Shown: positions 43,344 through 53,470, counted from the stretch's first letter. The stretch: DNA of 64,000 nt from Bacteroidota bacterium (GCA_023422635.1 JAFAGO010000028.1:1-64000), one strand, 5' to 3'. Translations and numbers: made by a program. Notes: a model not told the origin generated them from the letters alone.

Positions 43344-44189
43344 ATCCAAATGTATATTGTCGATTAAGCGTACATCGCCTACATATACTACGATAAAGGC
43401 GCGAAAGCTTTTGTCCTTGTAAAAGAAATCGGTTTCTTTTAAATCTTCCTCGTTGGCAATAATAAAATATTCCAATTCCATTCCTCTTTGCTTTTCGAAT
43501 ATATGTTGTACTCTTTTTTTTATCTCTTCAACGGTAAGCACTCGAAACCAATCGTTCACTTTTACTAACGTTTCATAAATAATTTTAGAGGCGTCGCGTT
43601 GTGCTTTCGTTAATCGTTCATTTCGCGAGCTTAAGGCGAGTCCACTTTCTTCGCGGTAAATGGGAACCCCGTGGATTTTTAATGGTATTTTTTTCTTTTC
43701 AACCATTTTTTTAATAATGGCTAATTGCTGAAAATCTTTTTCGCCAAAGTATGCGTTATCTGGTTTTACTTGTTGAAAAAGTCTTTCTACCACGGTTCCC
43801 ACGCCATCGAAATGTCCAGGGCGAAATTTACCTTCCATTTCATTTTCTAAACCATCAAAATCGTAGCTGTCGCTTTTTAATTCTTTTGGGTAGATATCTT
43901 TAACTCTTGGGATGTAAACAGCGTCCACCAATCCAGAATCTTCTAAAATTTTAATATCGCTATCAATATATCTTGGATAGGTATCAAAATCGGCGGTGTT
44001 ATTAAACTGTGTGGGATTCACGAAAATGGAAGAAATAACCAAATCATTTTCTTTTCTGGCTTCTTTATATAAGGAAAGATGGCCGGCATGTAACGCGCCC
44101 ATTGTTGGGGCAAAACCGATTTTTTTTCCCATTTCGCGATTTCTTTCTACATAAGCTTGTAAAGTGCTCTTACTTTTTAAAACTTCCAT
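43341..44189 (-). CDS. panC: Pantothenate synthetase (pantoate-beta-alanine ligase)
   Basis: PanC joins pantoate and beta-alanine with ATP to make pantothenate. The 282-residue protein has the nucleotidyltransferase motif PTMGALHAGHLSLY (HxGH), SIFVNPTQFNNTADFDTYPR, GKFRPGHFDGVGTVVERLF, PDNAYFGEKDFQQL and the KMSKS-like SSRNERLT. Length and motifs fit an intact enzyme. It diverges from the starch-synthase-like gene across a 186-base gap. Confidence 0.95.
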   Translation of the reverse strand: MEVLKSKSTLQAYVERNREMGKKIGFAPTMGALHAGHLSLYKEARKENDLVISSIFVNPTQFNNTADFDTYPRYIDSDIKILEDSGLVDAVYIPRVKDIYPKELKSDSYDFDGLENEMEGKFRPGHFDGVGTVVERLFQQVKPDNAYFGEKDFQQLAIIKKMVEKKKIPLKIHGVPIYREESGLALSSRNERLTKAQRDASKIIYETLVKVNDWFRVLTVEEIKKRVQHIFEKQRGMELEYFIIANEEDLKETDFFYKDKSFRAFIVVYVGDVRLIDNIHLD

Positions 44190-44290
44190 GTTGTTTTGTT
44201 TGGCGTAAAATTATAAAAAAACGCAGTAATGACGAGGATTTTCAGTGAAAATCGTGCATTCGCACAGGTGTCTATCATAAAAAGTGTTAA

Positions 44291-44324
44291 TTGAAATATC
44301 GTATTGTAAATTTTTGTAATTTTG
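44291..44324 (+). promoter_or_regulatory. Promoter of the glgA-like/DUF4270/glmS genes
   Basis: TTG (44291-44293), a 23-base spacer and TAATTTTG (44317-44324) fit the flavobacterial consensus. The remaining leader to the ATG at 44376 includes a small hairpin, CTGTC...GACAG (44339-44354). Confidence 0.55.
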
Positions 44325-44375
44325 CAAACCTATAGTATCTGTCGCTGAATGACAGTTTAAGAGAAAATTATTATT

Positions 44376-45158
44376 ATGCCGAATCAGAAAATTTTATACA
44401 TCACTACGGAGATGTTTCCTTACCAAGAAGAAACCAACACGGCCAATATGGTGAGTAAAATGGCATTGAAAATGCACCAAGAGGGAAATGATGTTAGGGT
44501 TTTTATGCCAAGATTTGGACAGATCAGCGAGCGAAAATTTCAGCTTCATGAGGTGATCCGTCTTTCAGGGATGAACATCATCATCAACGATTTGGATCAG
44601 CCCCTTATCATTAAAGTAGCATCGCTTCCTGGCGAACGTTTACAGGTTTATTTTATCGACAACGAAGAGTATTTTAAAAGAAAACAGTATTTTGTTGATG
44701 ATAATGGTGATTACTTTCCTGATAATGCCGAACGTGCTATTTTCTTTGCGAGAGGAGTTTTAGAAACCATTAAAAAACTCAATTGGGTTCCCGATATCAT
44801 TCACTTGCATGGTTGGATGTCTTCTTTCATTCCACTTTATCTGAAGAATTTTTATAAAAACGATTACTATTTCAATAATACGAAATTGGTTCTTTCCGTT
44901 TATAATGAAGATGACGCTCTTTTCGGAAGTAATGTAGAACAAATCCTGAAATTTGATAATATTACAGATATTAAAGCGTTAGAGAAACCAGGTTTTAGAA
45001 GTTTTGTAGCAGAAGCGATGAACCTTGTAGATGCAGTGGTAAAAGGGGATGAATTCCTGGAAAAAGATTTGGATGACGCTTACGCCGAATCAACAACGAA
45101 AAAATTCGATTACAAAGACGAAAATTCTATCAGTCAAGTTTATAATTCAGAACAGTAA
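44376..45158 (+). CDS. Starch/glycogen synthase-like protein, N-terminal GT5 half only
   Basis: The 260-residue protein matches the N-terminal Rossmann half of GT5 glycogen synthases: KILYITTEMFPYQEETNTANMV, DVRVFMPRFGQISER, VYFIDNEEYFKRKQYF, DNAERAIFFARGVLE and PDIIHLHGWMSSFIPLYL. It stops at about the end of the first GT-B domain. The C-terminal half with the nucleotide-sugar site is absent, and the KVGGL-type glucan-binding loop is replaced by NTANM. It therefore cannot be a standard synthase. It lies next to panC and before a DUF4270 gene; the gap to the latter is four bases. Confidence 0.8.
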   Translation: MPNQKILYITTEMFPYQEETNTANMVSKMALKMHQEGNDVRVFMPRFGQISERKFQLHEVIRLSGMNIIINDLDQPLIIKVASLPGERLQVYFIDNEEYFKRKQYFVDDNGDYFPDNAERAIFFARGVLETIKKLNWVPDIIHLHGWMSSFIPLYLKNFYKNDYYFNNTKLVLSVYNEDDALFGSNVEQILKFDNITDIKALEKPGFRSFVAEAMNLVDAVVKGDEFLEKDLDDAYAESTTKKFDYKDENSISQVYNSEQ

Positions 45159-45162
45159 TTTA

Positions 45163-46731
45163 ATGGTAAACAGATTAAAAAAAATCTTCAATATCGCTTC
45201 AATTGCAGTGGTGGGGAGTATGATGTTGTGGAACTGTGAGTCGGATGCAGATATGCTCGGCTCTCAATTCTTTAATGGGGCAGATGCAGTGGATTCTACA
45301 TACGCATTAATTGCGTATAACGTCAGTAACCAAGATTCGATACGAACCGATGCTGCTAAGCTTGATAGTGCACTTATTGGTGCTTTTACAGAAGGTCAAT
45401 TCGGGATGCAAAAAGCGAGTTATATTACGCAATTGCGTTTATCGAGTTATGCACCTGATTTAGGTACAAATGCGGTTTTGGATTCAGCGGTTTTAGTAAT
45501 CAAACCTGCGTATTATTCGGATTCTGTAACCACTACAACAACAGAGGATTATACTTTTAACGACGATTCAAATGAAAACGTTGCGAGCAAAAAAGTGGTT
45601 AATAATTACCTTGTAAAAAAATACGGTAAAACTGAAGTTTCGGGTGCCGCAGCAAGTTTTAATATTAAGGTACATGAAGTAACCGACTTTTTGGGAGCCA
45701 GTACCGATCGAGTGTACTCGAATAAAGCGGTAAACACTTCCAATTTAATTGGTTCAAAAAGCTTCAACGGAAAAATTACTTCCGTAACTGTTACCAAAGA
45801 TTCCGATGATACGGAATTGTATAACCGAGATGCAAACCTTCGTATTAAGATGGATTCTGCATTTTTTCAAAATAAAATTATTGCTAAAGCGAATTCTAGT
45901 GAGTTGGCGGATGCCGCAAGTTTTATCCGTTATTTCAAAGGTTTAAAAGTTTCTGTAGATGAAACAGATGGATATATGATTCGTTTCAAACCAGATTCAA
46001 TTGATTTAAAACTTTACTACAAATATGATTACGACAATGATGGAACGGTAGAAAGAAAATCACACGTTCTGGCAATGAGTACAGGTAGTGCCAATGCGCA
46101 TTTTAGTCAAATTGAATTCAATCGTACCGGAACACCATCTCAAAATGCATTAGCAACAATTGATACCGTTAATGGAGATTCTAAGCTTTATGTGCAAGGT
46201 GCGGGTGGTCCAGGAGCAGGTTTTAAAATTCCTCAAACCACAATTGCTTCTTTGAGAAGTAAATATGAAAATGATAAAATTGGAATTATCTCCGCTAAAA
46301 TTAGAGTTTACACCGATCCCGATTTGTGGAATAATTCGTACACGAAACCCAATTATTTTGTAATTCGTCAAAAAGATTCTTATGCCTTTTTAAACGATAT
46401 TAGCACGCTTGCTAATTCTGGAAATTACTATTTGGTTCGCACCTACGATTTGGATAAAAATCCTGCGTACTACGACTTTGGTGTAACACAAACGGTTAAA
46501 GATATCGTTGAAAATGGAGATGAAAATGAGGATCTAATCATCAACGTTGGAAGTTATACGTACGATTCAAGTACGTCTGCGTTGGAAGGAGCATCTTATT
46601 CCGACAGCCAAAACTATAACACAAGACCATATACCCCTCATCGCGCAGTACTTGTTGGTACCGTTCTGGATCCATCAAATGCATTGTATAGCAAAGGTGC
46701 TAAGCTGTTGATTACGTATGGACAAAAATAA
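45163..46731 (+). CDS. DUF4270-family lipoprotein
   Basis: The 522-residue protein has a lipoprotein signal (lipobox C25, LWNC) and the DUF4270 pattern: SDADMLGSQFFNGADAVDSTYALIAY near the start, Asp/Ser/Thr-rich beta segments, and repeats of LDSAVLVIKP, NLRIKMDSAFFQNKI and YLVRTYDLDKNPAYY. Function is unknown; the family is typical of Flavobacteriia surface lipoproteins. The ATG at 45163, four bases after the upstream stop, gives the signal; a longer in-frame start inside the upstream gene is rejected. The glmS gene follows after 31 bases. Confidence 0.87.
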   Translation: MVNRLKKIFNIASIAVVGSMMLWNCESDADMLGSQFFNGADAVDSTYALIAYNVSNQDSIRTDAAKLDSALIGAFTEGQFGMQKASYITQLRLSSYAPDLGTNAVLDSAVLVIKPAYYSDSVTTTTTEDYTFNDDSNENVASKKVVNNYLVKKYGKTEVSGAAASFNIKVHEVTDFLGASTDRVYSNKAVNTSNLIGSKSFNGKITSVTVTKDSDDTELYNRDANLRIKMDSAFFQNKIIAKANSSELADAASFIRYFKGLKVSVDETDGYMIRFKPDSIDLKLYYKYDYDNDGTVERKSHVLAMSTGSANAHFSQIEFNRTGTPSQNALATIDTVNGDSKLYVQGAGGPGAGFKIPQTTIASLRSKYENDKIGIISAKIRVYTDPDLWNNSYTKPNYFVIRQKDSYAFLNDISTLANSGNYYLVRTYDLDKNPAYYDFGVTQTVKDIVENGDENEDLIINVGSYTYDSSTSALEGASYSDSQNYNTRPYTPHRAVLVGTVLDPSNALYSKGAKLLITYGQK

Positions 46732-46762
46732 ATGAATGTAAAAAAAAACTAAAGAGATTAAT

Positions 46763-48616
46763 ATGTGCGGAATTGTAGGATATACGGGTTTTCAGGATGC
46801 TTATCAAGTAGTTATTAATGGACTTCGCAGACTTGAATATAGAGGATATGATAGTGCTGGAATCGTTTTAGATTCTCCAGAATACGATTTTGAAGTCGCC
46901 AAAACAAAAGGAAAAGTAGATGATTTGGTTTCTATATCCGAAAATCTGAAAGGGCACGCACATGTGGGCATGGGACATACGCGTTGGGCAACACATGGTG
47001 TACCAAGCGATAGAAATTCACACCCCCATATCTCGAATGACGGTAAAGTAGCGTTGGTACATAATGGTATCATCGAAAATTACGATACGCTTAAAACCAT
47101 TCTTCTTGAAAAAGGATTCACTTTTCAGTCCGAAACAGATACGGAAGTGTTGGTGAATCTGATTCAATATTTTATGGATATCAATCCTGATTTTGATTTT
47201 CCTACAGCCGTTAGATATGCCTTAAACGAAGTCTATGGAGCGTATGCAATTACGGTGATGCACGAAGAGTATCCTGGCGTTTTGGTGGTAGGAAGATTAG
47301 GCTCGCCGCTTGCTATTGGTTTGGGCGAGAATGAATATTTTATCGCTTCAGATGCTTCACCATTTGTGGAATTTACAAAAGAAGCCGTTTACCTTGAAGA
47401 AGGGCACATGGCAACCATATCTTTAGAAAATGGTGTTGATATTCGTACCATTAAAGGAAACGAGAAAGTGACTCCAGCAATTCAAGAACTGAAATTAAGT
47501 CTTGAGCAAATTGAAAAAGGTGGATTTGAGCATTTCATGTTAAAAGAAATTTTCGAGCAACCAAAATCAATTCAAGATACTCTTCGCGGACGTTTACTGG
47601 TAGATGAAGGAATCATAAAAATGGCTGGTATTTGGGATCATCTTGAAAAAATGACACAAGCGAAAAGAATTATTATTATTGCTTGTGGAACCTCTTGGCA
47701 TGCTGGTTTAATTGGAGAATATCTTATTGAAGAATATGCTCGTATTCCTGTCGAAGTTGAATATGCTTCTGAATTTAGGTACCGAAATCCGATTATTAAC
47801 GAGAAAGATGTGGTAATTGCCATTTCGCAATCCGGAGAAACTGCAGATACAATGGCTGCATTAAAATTGGCCAAAGAAAAAGGAGCATTTATTTACGGAA
47901 TTTGCAACGTTGTTGATTCTTCAATTTCAAGAATTACGGATGCAGGTTCATACACTCATGCTGGACCTGAAATTGGAGTTGCGTCCACTAAAGCATTTAC
48001 CGCACAATTAACCATTTTATCTTTAATCGCTTTAAAACTTGGGAAACATAATGGCAACTTGAGCAATCAAGAGTTTATGAAGCTTATTACAGAGCTCGAT
48101 GCCATTCCTTCAAAGGTGGAAGAAGTACTTCAAAATACACACGAAATCACAAAAAGTATTGCCAAAGATTTTGTAGATGTGCAAAACTGTTTGTATTTAG
48201 GAAGAGGATACAATTTTCCAACGGCATTAGAAGGTGCTTTGAAGCTAAAGGAAATTTCTTACATTCATGCTGAAGGGTATCCTGCTGCAGAAATGAAGCA
48301 CGGACCAATTGCACTTATCGACGAAAATATGCCAATAATTATCATTGCTCCTAAGCAGGGACATTATGATAAAATTGTAAGTAACGTTCAAGAAATTAAA
48401 GCCAGAAAAGGGAAGGTTATCGCTGTAGTTAATAGCGGAGATGTGCAAGTGGCCAATATTGCAGATTATGTAATTGAGTTCCCAGAAACTTCAGAATGTT
48501 TCTCTCCAATCCTCGCATCAGTGCCGCTTCAGCTTCTTGCTTATTATATTGCTGTATTCCGTGGATCTAATGTGGATCAACCAAGAAATCTCGCCAAATC
48601 AGTAACAGTTGAGTAA
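46763..48616 (+). CDS. glmS: Glutamine-fructose-6-phosphate aminotransferase (isomerizing)
   Basis: GlmS makes glucosamine 6-phosphate for cell-wall and lipopolysaccharide synthesis. The 617-residue protein starts MCGIVGYTG, with the N-terminal nucleophile C2 of the glutaminase domain, and has GHTRWATHG and the two SIS domains (IIACGTSWHAGLIGEYLIE, ISQSGETADTMAALKLAKEKG, GRGYNFPTALEGALKLKEISYIHAEGYPAAEMKHGPIAL). It ends with the conserved DQPRNLAKSVTVE. The upstream gap shows no glmS ribozyme, as expected outside Firmicutes. Confidence 0.97.
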   Translation: MCGIVGYTGFQDAYQVVINGLRRLEYRGYDSAGIVLDSPEYDFEVAKTKGKVDDLVSISENLKGHAHVGMGHTRWATHGVPSDRNSHPHISNDGKVALVHNGIIENYDTLKTILLEKGFTFQSETDTEVLVNLIQYFMDINPDFDFPTAVRYALNEVYGAYAITVMHEEYPGVLVVGRLGSPLAIGLGENEYFIASDASPFVEFTKEAVYLEEGHMATISLENGVDIRTIKGNEKVTPAIQELKLSLEQIEKGGFEHFMLKEIFEQPKSIQDTLRGRLLVDEGIIKMAGIWDHLEKMTQAKRIIIIACGTSWHAGLIGEYLIEEYARIPVEVEYASEFRYRNPIINEKDVVIAISQSGETADTMAALKLAKEKGAFIYGICNVVDSSISRITDAGSYTHAGPEIGVASTKAFTAQLTILSLIALKLGKHNGNLSNQEFMKLITELDAIPSKVEEVLQNTHEITKSIAKDFVDVQNCLYLGRGYNFPTALEGALKLKEISYIHAEGYPAAEMKHGPIALIDENMPIIIIAPKQGHYDKIVSNVQEIKARKGKVIAVVNSGDVQVANIADYVIEFPETSECFSPILASVPLQLLAYYIAVFRGSNVDQPRNLAKSVTVE

Positions 48617-48723
48617 TTTTTAGTGCAAAATAAAATAATTTAAAAAAAAATCCGTTTTGCAAAAAAAAAGATAATTGTTACTTTAAAAAATTATATATTT
48701 ACCGCTTAATTTCAAGAATCAGC

Positions 48724-50139
48724 ATGAAAAGAATATTCTTTGTAGTATTATCAGCCGCTTTTTTAGTATCGTGTTCAAAAGGAGGAAAGGCAGGAGCTGG
48801 GAAGCCAGGAGCTAAAGGAGAGCTAATTCCTAAGAAAAAATCAAAATCATTCGTAGCAGAAAGACCTTACGGAATGATTGCTATTCCTGCAGGCTCTTTT
48901 GTAATGGGGATGGCAGATCAGGATTTCACCAATACACCTGAAAAAGCAAATCTTAAAACCGTTACCGTATCTTCATTCTTTATGGATGAAACTGAAACAA
49001 CCAATGCTGAATACCGTGTTTTTGTTGAATATGTACGCGACTCAATCGCGAGAACATTACTTGCAGAAGCTGCTGGTGATGGCGGAACTGATGGAAATGG
49101 AACAGGTATAGGAGACTATGCCTACTTATCCAAAAAAGCGGGAGAAGATAAAACGGCTTACCAAGAATATATGGAAAGTACAGGTGGAAGAGATGGTTAC
49201 GATGATTCAAAAAGGCTCGATTGGAGTGTTCCTTTGCAATGGAGTACATCAGATTATCCCGATGTTGAATATGCTGAAATTTTAGAGTCGATGTATATTC
49301 CGCCTGCAGAAAGAATTAACAATGAAAGAGTAATTGATTCTAGAAAGTTATTATACTCTTATCAATGGCAAGACATCGAGTCCGCTGTTAAAGATAAATC
49401 TCGTGGTGCAAATTATCTTAAAAAAGAAAGTATTGCAGTGTATCCAGATACCACTGTTTGGATTAAAGATTTTAATTACGCTTATAACGAACCTTTATAT
49501 GATGGCTATTTTTGGCACTCAGCATATAATAATTATCCTGTAGTTGGAGTAACGTGGGATCAAGCAAGAGCATATTGTAACTTCAAATCAAAGTTGAAGT
49601 CCGATTATAACGAATCTCTTAAAAAAAGAAAACAAAAACCAGTTGCTTTCCGTTTACCAACTGAAGCAGAATGGGAATATGCAGCACGAGGAGGTAAAGA
49701 AAATGCGACTTATCCATGGGGAGGTCCTTATTTAATGGATGATAGAGGTTGCTATTTGGCGAATTTTAAACCTAAGAGAGGAAATTATATCGAAGATGAA
49801 AAGAAAGGTACTTATACCTATACTGCACCAGTAAAATCATTTGCTAAAAATGGTTTTGGATTGTACGATATGGCAGGGAATGTTTCAGAATGGACGGAAT
49901 CTCCATATAACAATTCAACATACGAATTTTCATCAACTTTAAACCCATACTTATCCAACCAAGCATTTAAACAACCCAACAAAAGTGTAAGAGGTGGTTC
50001 TTGGAAAGATGTCGGGTATTTGCTAATGACCGGATATAGAGATTTTGAAAATAAAGATTCCGCACGAAGCTATATCGGCTTTAGAACGGTACAAGATATT
50101 CCAGAAGGTTCTGCCAAAATCAAAAGAAAAACCAACTAA
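48724..50139 (+). CDS. gldK: Gliding motility/T9SS lipoprotein GldK (PorK)
   Basis: GldK forms a ring with GldN on the periplasmic face of the outer membrane in the type IX secretion trans-envelope complex. The 471-residue lipoprotein (lipobox C17, LVSC) has an FGE-sulfatase-like fold: MIAIPAGSFVMGMADQD, FFMDETETTNAEYRVFV, NYPVVGVTWDQARAYCNF, FRLPTEAEWEYAARGG, YDMAGNVSEWTESPYN and SVRGGSWKD. A 107-base AT-rich leader precedes it. It begins the gldKLMN operon (gaps of 47, 49 and 31 bases). Confidence 0.97.
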   Translation: MKRIFFVVLSAAFLVSCSKGGKAGAGKPGAKGELIPKKKSKSFVAERPYGMIAIPAGSFVMGMADQDFTNTPEKANLKTVTVSSFFMDETETTNAEYRVFVEYVRDSIARTLLAEAAGDGGTDGNGTGIGDYAYLSKKAGEDKTAYQEYMESTGGRDGYDDSKRLDWSVPLQWSTSDYPDVEYAEILESMYIPPAERINNERVIDSRKLLYSYQWQDIESAVKDKSRGANYLKKESIAVYPDTTVWIKDFNYAYNEPLYDGYFWHSAYNNYPVVGVTWDQARAYCNFKSKLKSDYNESLKKRKQKPVAFRLPTEAEWEYAARGGKENATYPWGGPYLMDDRGCYLANFKPKRGNYIEDEKKGTYTYTAPVKSFAKNGFGLYDMAGNVSEWTESPYNNSTYEFSSTLNPYLSNQAFKQPNKSVRGGSWKDVGYLLMTGYRDFENKDSARSYIGFRTVQDIPEGSAKIKRKTN

Positions 50140-50186
50140 TATTCGAACTACGTAAAAAATTATACTAACACAAAAAATTAAGAATC

Positions 50187-50873
50187 ATGTTTAAAACTAA
50201 AGAAGGCATTTATAACTTCGTTTATTCAATGGGTGCCGCAGTCGTAATTATAGGAGCACTTTTTAAACTTACTCACTGGAGTTTATTTGGAATTTCTGGA
50301 AATATTATGCTTGCAATTGGTCTTGTTACCGAAGCTATAATTTTCTGTATTTTCGCTTTTGATGCACCTAAAACTGAAGAATCTTATGCATGGGAAAATG
50401 TTTATCCTGAATTATTAGATAAAGAAGCGAAACCGAATCCAAGACATTCTACCTCAGGAATTCAAGTAGCAGAAGTGAAAGAATTCGAAACTTCACTTTC
50501 TAGCAAATTAGATCAAATGCTTGCGGATGCAAAACTTGATGTAACGCTTTTCGAAAGACTAAGAACCGGTATCGATAAATTTTCAAGCTCTGTTGATCAA
50601 ATTAATCAAACCGTTGATGTTTCTGCGTCTACCCATAAATATAACGAGCAATTGAGCAAAGCTGCAACGCATATGGAAAGTATGAACGCACTTTACGCTT
50701 TACAACTAGAACAAGGAAAAGCGCAATCAGAATATGCTAAAAAATATGTAGAAGATATTCAGAAATCTGCAGTACAATCTGAAAAATTCAACGAAGAACT
50801 TCAAGGCTTAACCTCTAACCTTAATAATCTTAACAGAGTTTACGGCGGAATGCTTAGCGCGATGAAATCTTAA
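50187..50873 (+). CDS. gldL: Gliding motility/T9SS inner-membrane protein GldL (PorL)
   Basis: GldL with GldM forms the proton-driven motor of type IX secretion and gliding. The 228-residue protein has two N-terminal transmembrane helices (about residues 9-27 and 31-54), with the conserved charged glutamate in the second (GLVTEAIIFCIFAFD). A long, mainly helical cytoplasmic region follows (LDQMLADAKLDVTLFERLRTGIDKFSSSVDQINQTVDVS). Length and layout match the family. Confidence 0.96.
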   Translation: MFKTKEGIYNFVYSMGAAVVIIGALFKLTHWSLFGISGNIMLAIGLVTEAIIFCIFAFDAPKTEESYAWENVYPELLDKEAKPNPRHSTSGIQVAEVKEFETSLSSKLDQMLADAKLDVTLFERLRTGIDKFSSSVDQINQTVDVSASTHKYNEQLSKAATHMESMNALYALQLEQGKAQSEYAKKYVEDIQKSAVQSEKFNEELQGLTSNLNNLNRVYGGMLSAMKS

Positions 50874-50922
50874 TTTCCAGATCATTTTAAATATTTTATA
50901 ATTATTAAAAAAATCTATTAGA

Positions 50923-52503
50923 ATGGCAAAAGGAAAACAGACACCGCGTCAGAAAATGATTAACCTGATGTACTTGGTGTTTATTGCAATGCTTGCAATG
51001 CAAATCGACCAAGAAATCATCAGATCTTACAACGATACCAACCAAACACTTACCGATACACGTAAACTCGTTGAAACAAAGAACGACGAAATTTTTTCGA
51101 AAACCTTAGCCGCTAAAGCAGCTTCTTCACCGGAAACTTTTGCGCAAGCAAATACCGTGTATCAACAATTGAAAGCGAAAGCGGACGATTTGGTAAGCAC
51201 AATTGATGCATTTAAAGGAACTTTGAAAAAAGAGGCTGGATATGTAGATGGAGCAGAAGATATTCAAGACAACTTTGCTGCATTAAACAATACAGAACCT
51301 TCTTCTGGTTTATTTTTTAATGAAGCCAACGAAAACAGCCCTTCTAAAAGTGCTCAAACTTTAACTAAAAAAATTGCAGAATATAGAGATTTTGTAAATA
51401 CCAATCTTAAGTCGCTTCCTGATATGGCAGATGTGGTGAAAAGAGCCAATCAAAATCTTGTAACTGAATTTCCTGGCAACGGAAAAAATAAAAACGGAAA
51501 GAATTGGTTGCAGTACAAATTTTATGGACAACCTTTAATTGCCGCTTTATCCAATTTAGAAGTCATTCAGTCTGAGGTTAGAAATGTGCAATCGGATGCT
51601 ATTGTGATGATGCTTCAAGAAAAAGTGGATGCGGATATTAAATTCAATGCATTTGAGGCAATTGTTTCCGCTCCAACGGTCGTGCTTCAGGGAGAACCTG
51701 CACAAGCTAAAGTGGTCATTGGAACGTATGCAAGTTCAATTCCGGGGCTTTCTATTTCTGGAGTAGATCGTACCGAAAACGGAATGGGATATAAAACTTT
51801 AAACACAAGTGGAATCGGAAGCCAAACATTTGGTGGAAAAATTACCTTTAGCGATGCGAATGGTAAAGCGATTGAACTTCCATATACACATACCTATAAC
51901 GTAATTGCAGGAGCTGAAACTGTTGCATTTGAAAGCGGTGCATTACTTTCTGCCGATAAAATGCAAGTACTTTATAGAGGACTTCCTAATCCAATTTCAG
52001 GATCAATTTTAGGTGCTGATAATAGCAAAACGACACTTTCTGCATCGAACGGAAGTGTATCGAAAGCAGGAAATGGTAAATGGACTGTAACACCAGGTGC
52101 AGGTAATGAAACTACACTAACGATTGCAGGAAAAGGACCAAAAGGACAATCAATTACACAAGCATTCAAATTTAGAATTAAAGGATTACCAACGGCACAA
52201 GGCCAAATTCGTGGAGAATCGATCGTAACAATGCCGGCTTCTTCCATTCCGAATCAAACCGTAACGGTGGCAATGCCAGATTTCGATTGGCCAGTTAGTT
52301 TCAGCGTTAATAGCTTTATGTTTAAAGTTCCTGGTAAGGCTGCAATGACGGTTAGCGGAAACAAACTTTCCAGCGTTGCCAATCTTGTGAAAGGCCTTCG
52401 CGCAGGAGATATTGCCTATGTGTTTAACATTAATGCAAGCGCTTCAGGAATTGGTAATCAGCAATTGAAGAAAATTCCAGCGGTTGTAATAAATGTACAG
52501 TAA
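50923..52503 (+). CDS. gldM: Gliding motility/T9SS protein GldM (PorM)
   Basis: GldM spans the periplasm, linking the GldL motor to the outer-membrane GldK/GldN ring. The 526-residue protein has the conserved start KQTPRQKMINLMYLVFIAMLAMQID (one inner-membrane helix), a helical D1 domain (to about residue 220), and beta-rich D2-D4 domains (VVLQGEPAQAKVVIGTYASSIPGL; QVLYRGLPNPISGS; GLPTAQGQIRGES). It lacks nothing obvious. Confidence 0.97.
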   Translation: MAKGKQTPRQKMINLMYLVFIAMLAMQIDQEIIRSYNDTNQTLTDTRKLVETKNDEIFSKTLAAKAASSPETFAQANTVYQQLKAKADDLVSTIDAFKGTLKKEAGYVDGAEDIQDNFAALNNTEPSSGLFFNEANENSPSKSAQTLTKKIAEYRDFVNTNLKSLPDMADVVKRANQNLVTEFPGNGKNKNGKNWLQYKFYGQPLIAALSNLEVIQSEVRNVQSDAIVMMLQEKVDADIKFNAFEAIVSAPTVVLQGEPAQAKVVIGTYASSIPGLSISGVDRTENGMGYKTLNTSGIGSQTFGGKITFSDANGKAIELPYTHTYNVIAGAETVAFESGALLSADKMQVLYRGLPNPISGSILGADNSKTTLSASNGSVSKAGNGKWTVTPGAGNETTLTIAGKGPKGQSITQAFKFRIKGLPTAQGQIRGESIVTMPASSIPNQTVTVAMPDFDWPVSFSVNSFMFKVPGKAAMTVSGNKLSSVANLVKGLRAGDIAYVFNINASASGIGNQQLKKIPAVVINVQ

Positions 52504-52534
52504 TCTCGTTAAGATTTAGTAGAGTTAATTCATT

Positions 52535-53470
52535 ATGAAAAAAATTGTAAGCAGCGTTTTAGTTTTAATTTCAGGTTTTGCTTTTTCCCAAAACATCCTG
52601 AATGCAAAATCACCAGAAGAGTTTCGTCAACTTCGTGAAGAAAACATGAAGCAAGATGGTGATTCTTTGGTTTCTGCAAAAGTTGACCCTTTAAAGTATG
52701 GATTTGTTGAAGATAAAGACATCTTGAAAAGTATGGTCGTTTGGGAAATTATCGATTTAAATGATAAAATTAACCAACCAATTTATCATAATGAAGACGG
52801 ATTGGTTACTCAAAATAAATCATTATACCAGATTTTGTATGATGGAATAGTTTCTGGAGAAATTACGCAGGTGTATGATGATGATATGTTCCTTACCAAA
52901 CTTGATCCTGCGGATATTCCCAATAGAGTTCGTTTTGAAAGTCTATCGGATGCCGGTGTTGAAAAGATTAATGAGCAAGGTGCTCCATTAACAGATGAGC
53001 AAAAAGCGGAATATACCGATGTATTCGAAGTAAAATCCGAAAATGTAAAACTGATCAAAATTAAAGGCATTTGGTATATCGATAGAAGAGATGGGCAAAT
53101 GAAGTACCGATTACTTGGTATTGCCGCAATGGGTAAAGATCCAAGTACGATGGGACAAGTTGGTCCGGATGGAATGCCGATTAATACAGATGATGCCTTT
53201 ATCGATTTGTTTTGGATTTACTATCCAGATGCTCGACCAATTTTAGCAAATTCAGTGGTTTTCAACAGTAAAAATATTTCTTCAGATATTACCTTTGATG
53301 ATATTTTGAATGCCAGAAGATTTTCAACAGTAATCTATAAATCGCAAAATGGTTTAGGAAATGGTGTTATTAAAGATTATATTCCTGAAGATGCCGATGC
53401 GCAGTTAGAAGAAAGCGACCGAATTAAAGCGCAAATCCTACAGATGGAAAGCGATATGTGGAATTATTAA
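52535..53470 (+). CDS. gldN: Gliding motility/T9SS periplasmic protein GldN (PorN)
   Basis: GldN binds GldK to build the periplasmic ring of the type IX machinery. The 311-residue protein has a signal peptide (to FAFSQ) and the family features DKDILKSMVVWEIIDLNDKINQPIYH, YQILYDGIVSGEIT, VKLIKIKGIWYIDRRDGQMKYRLLGIAAMGKD, and LFWIYYPDARPILA. It ends the operon; a strong terminator follows within 22 bases. Confidence 0.96.
   Translation: MKKIVSSVLVLISGFAFSQNILNAKSPEEFRQLREENMKQDGDSLVSAKVDPLKYGFVEDKDILKSMVVWEIIDLNDKINQPIYHNEDGLVTQNKSLYQILYDGIVSGEITQVYDDDMFLTKLDPADIPNRVRFESLSDAGVEKINEQGAPLTDEQKAEYTDVFEVKSENVKLIKIKGIWYIDRRDGQMKYRLLGIAAMGKDPSTMGQVGPDGMPINTDDAFIDLFWIYYPDARPILANSVVFNSKNISSDITFDDILNARRFSTVIYKSQNGLGNGVIKDYIPEDADAQLEESDRIKAQILQMESDMWNY

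Noticed and set aside
48617..48723. A gldK promoter (TTG at 48675 and TATATTTA at 48694)
   Set aside because: The spacer is only 16 bases and the -7 box ends in A, so the match is too weak to list.
48617..48723. A regulatory ribozyme or riboswitch near glmS and gldK
   Set aside because: Only AT-rich sequence with weak hairpins is present; no glmS-ribozyme-like structure was seen.
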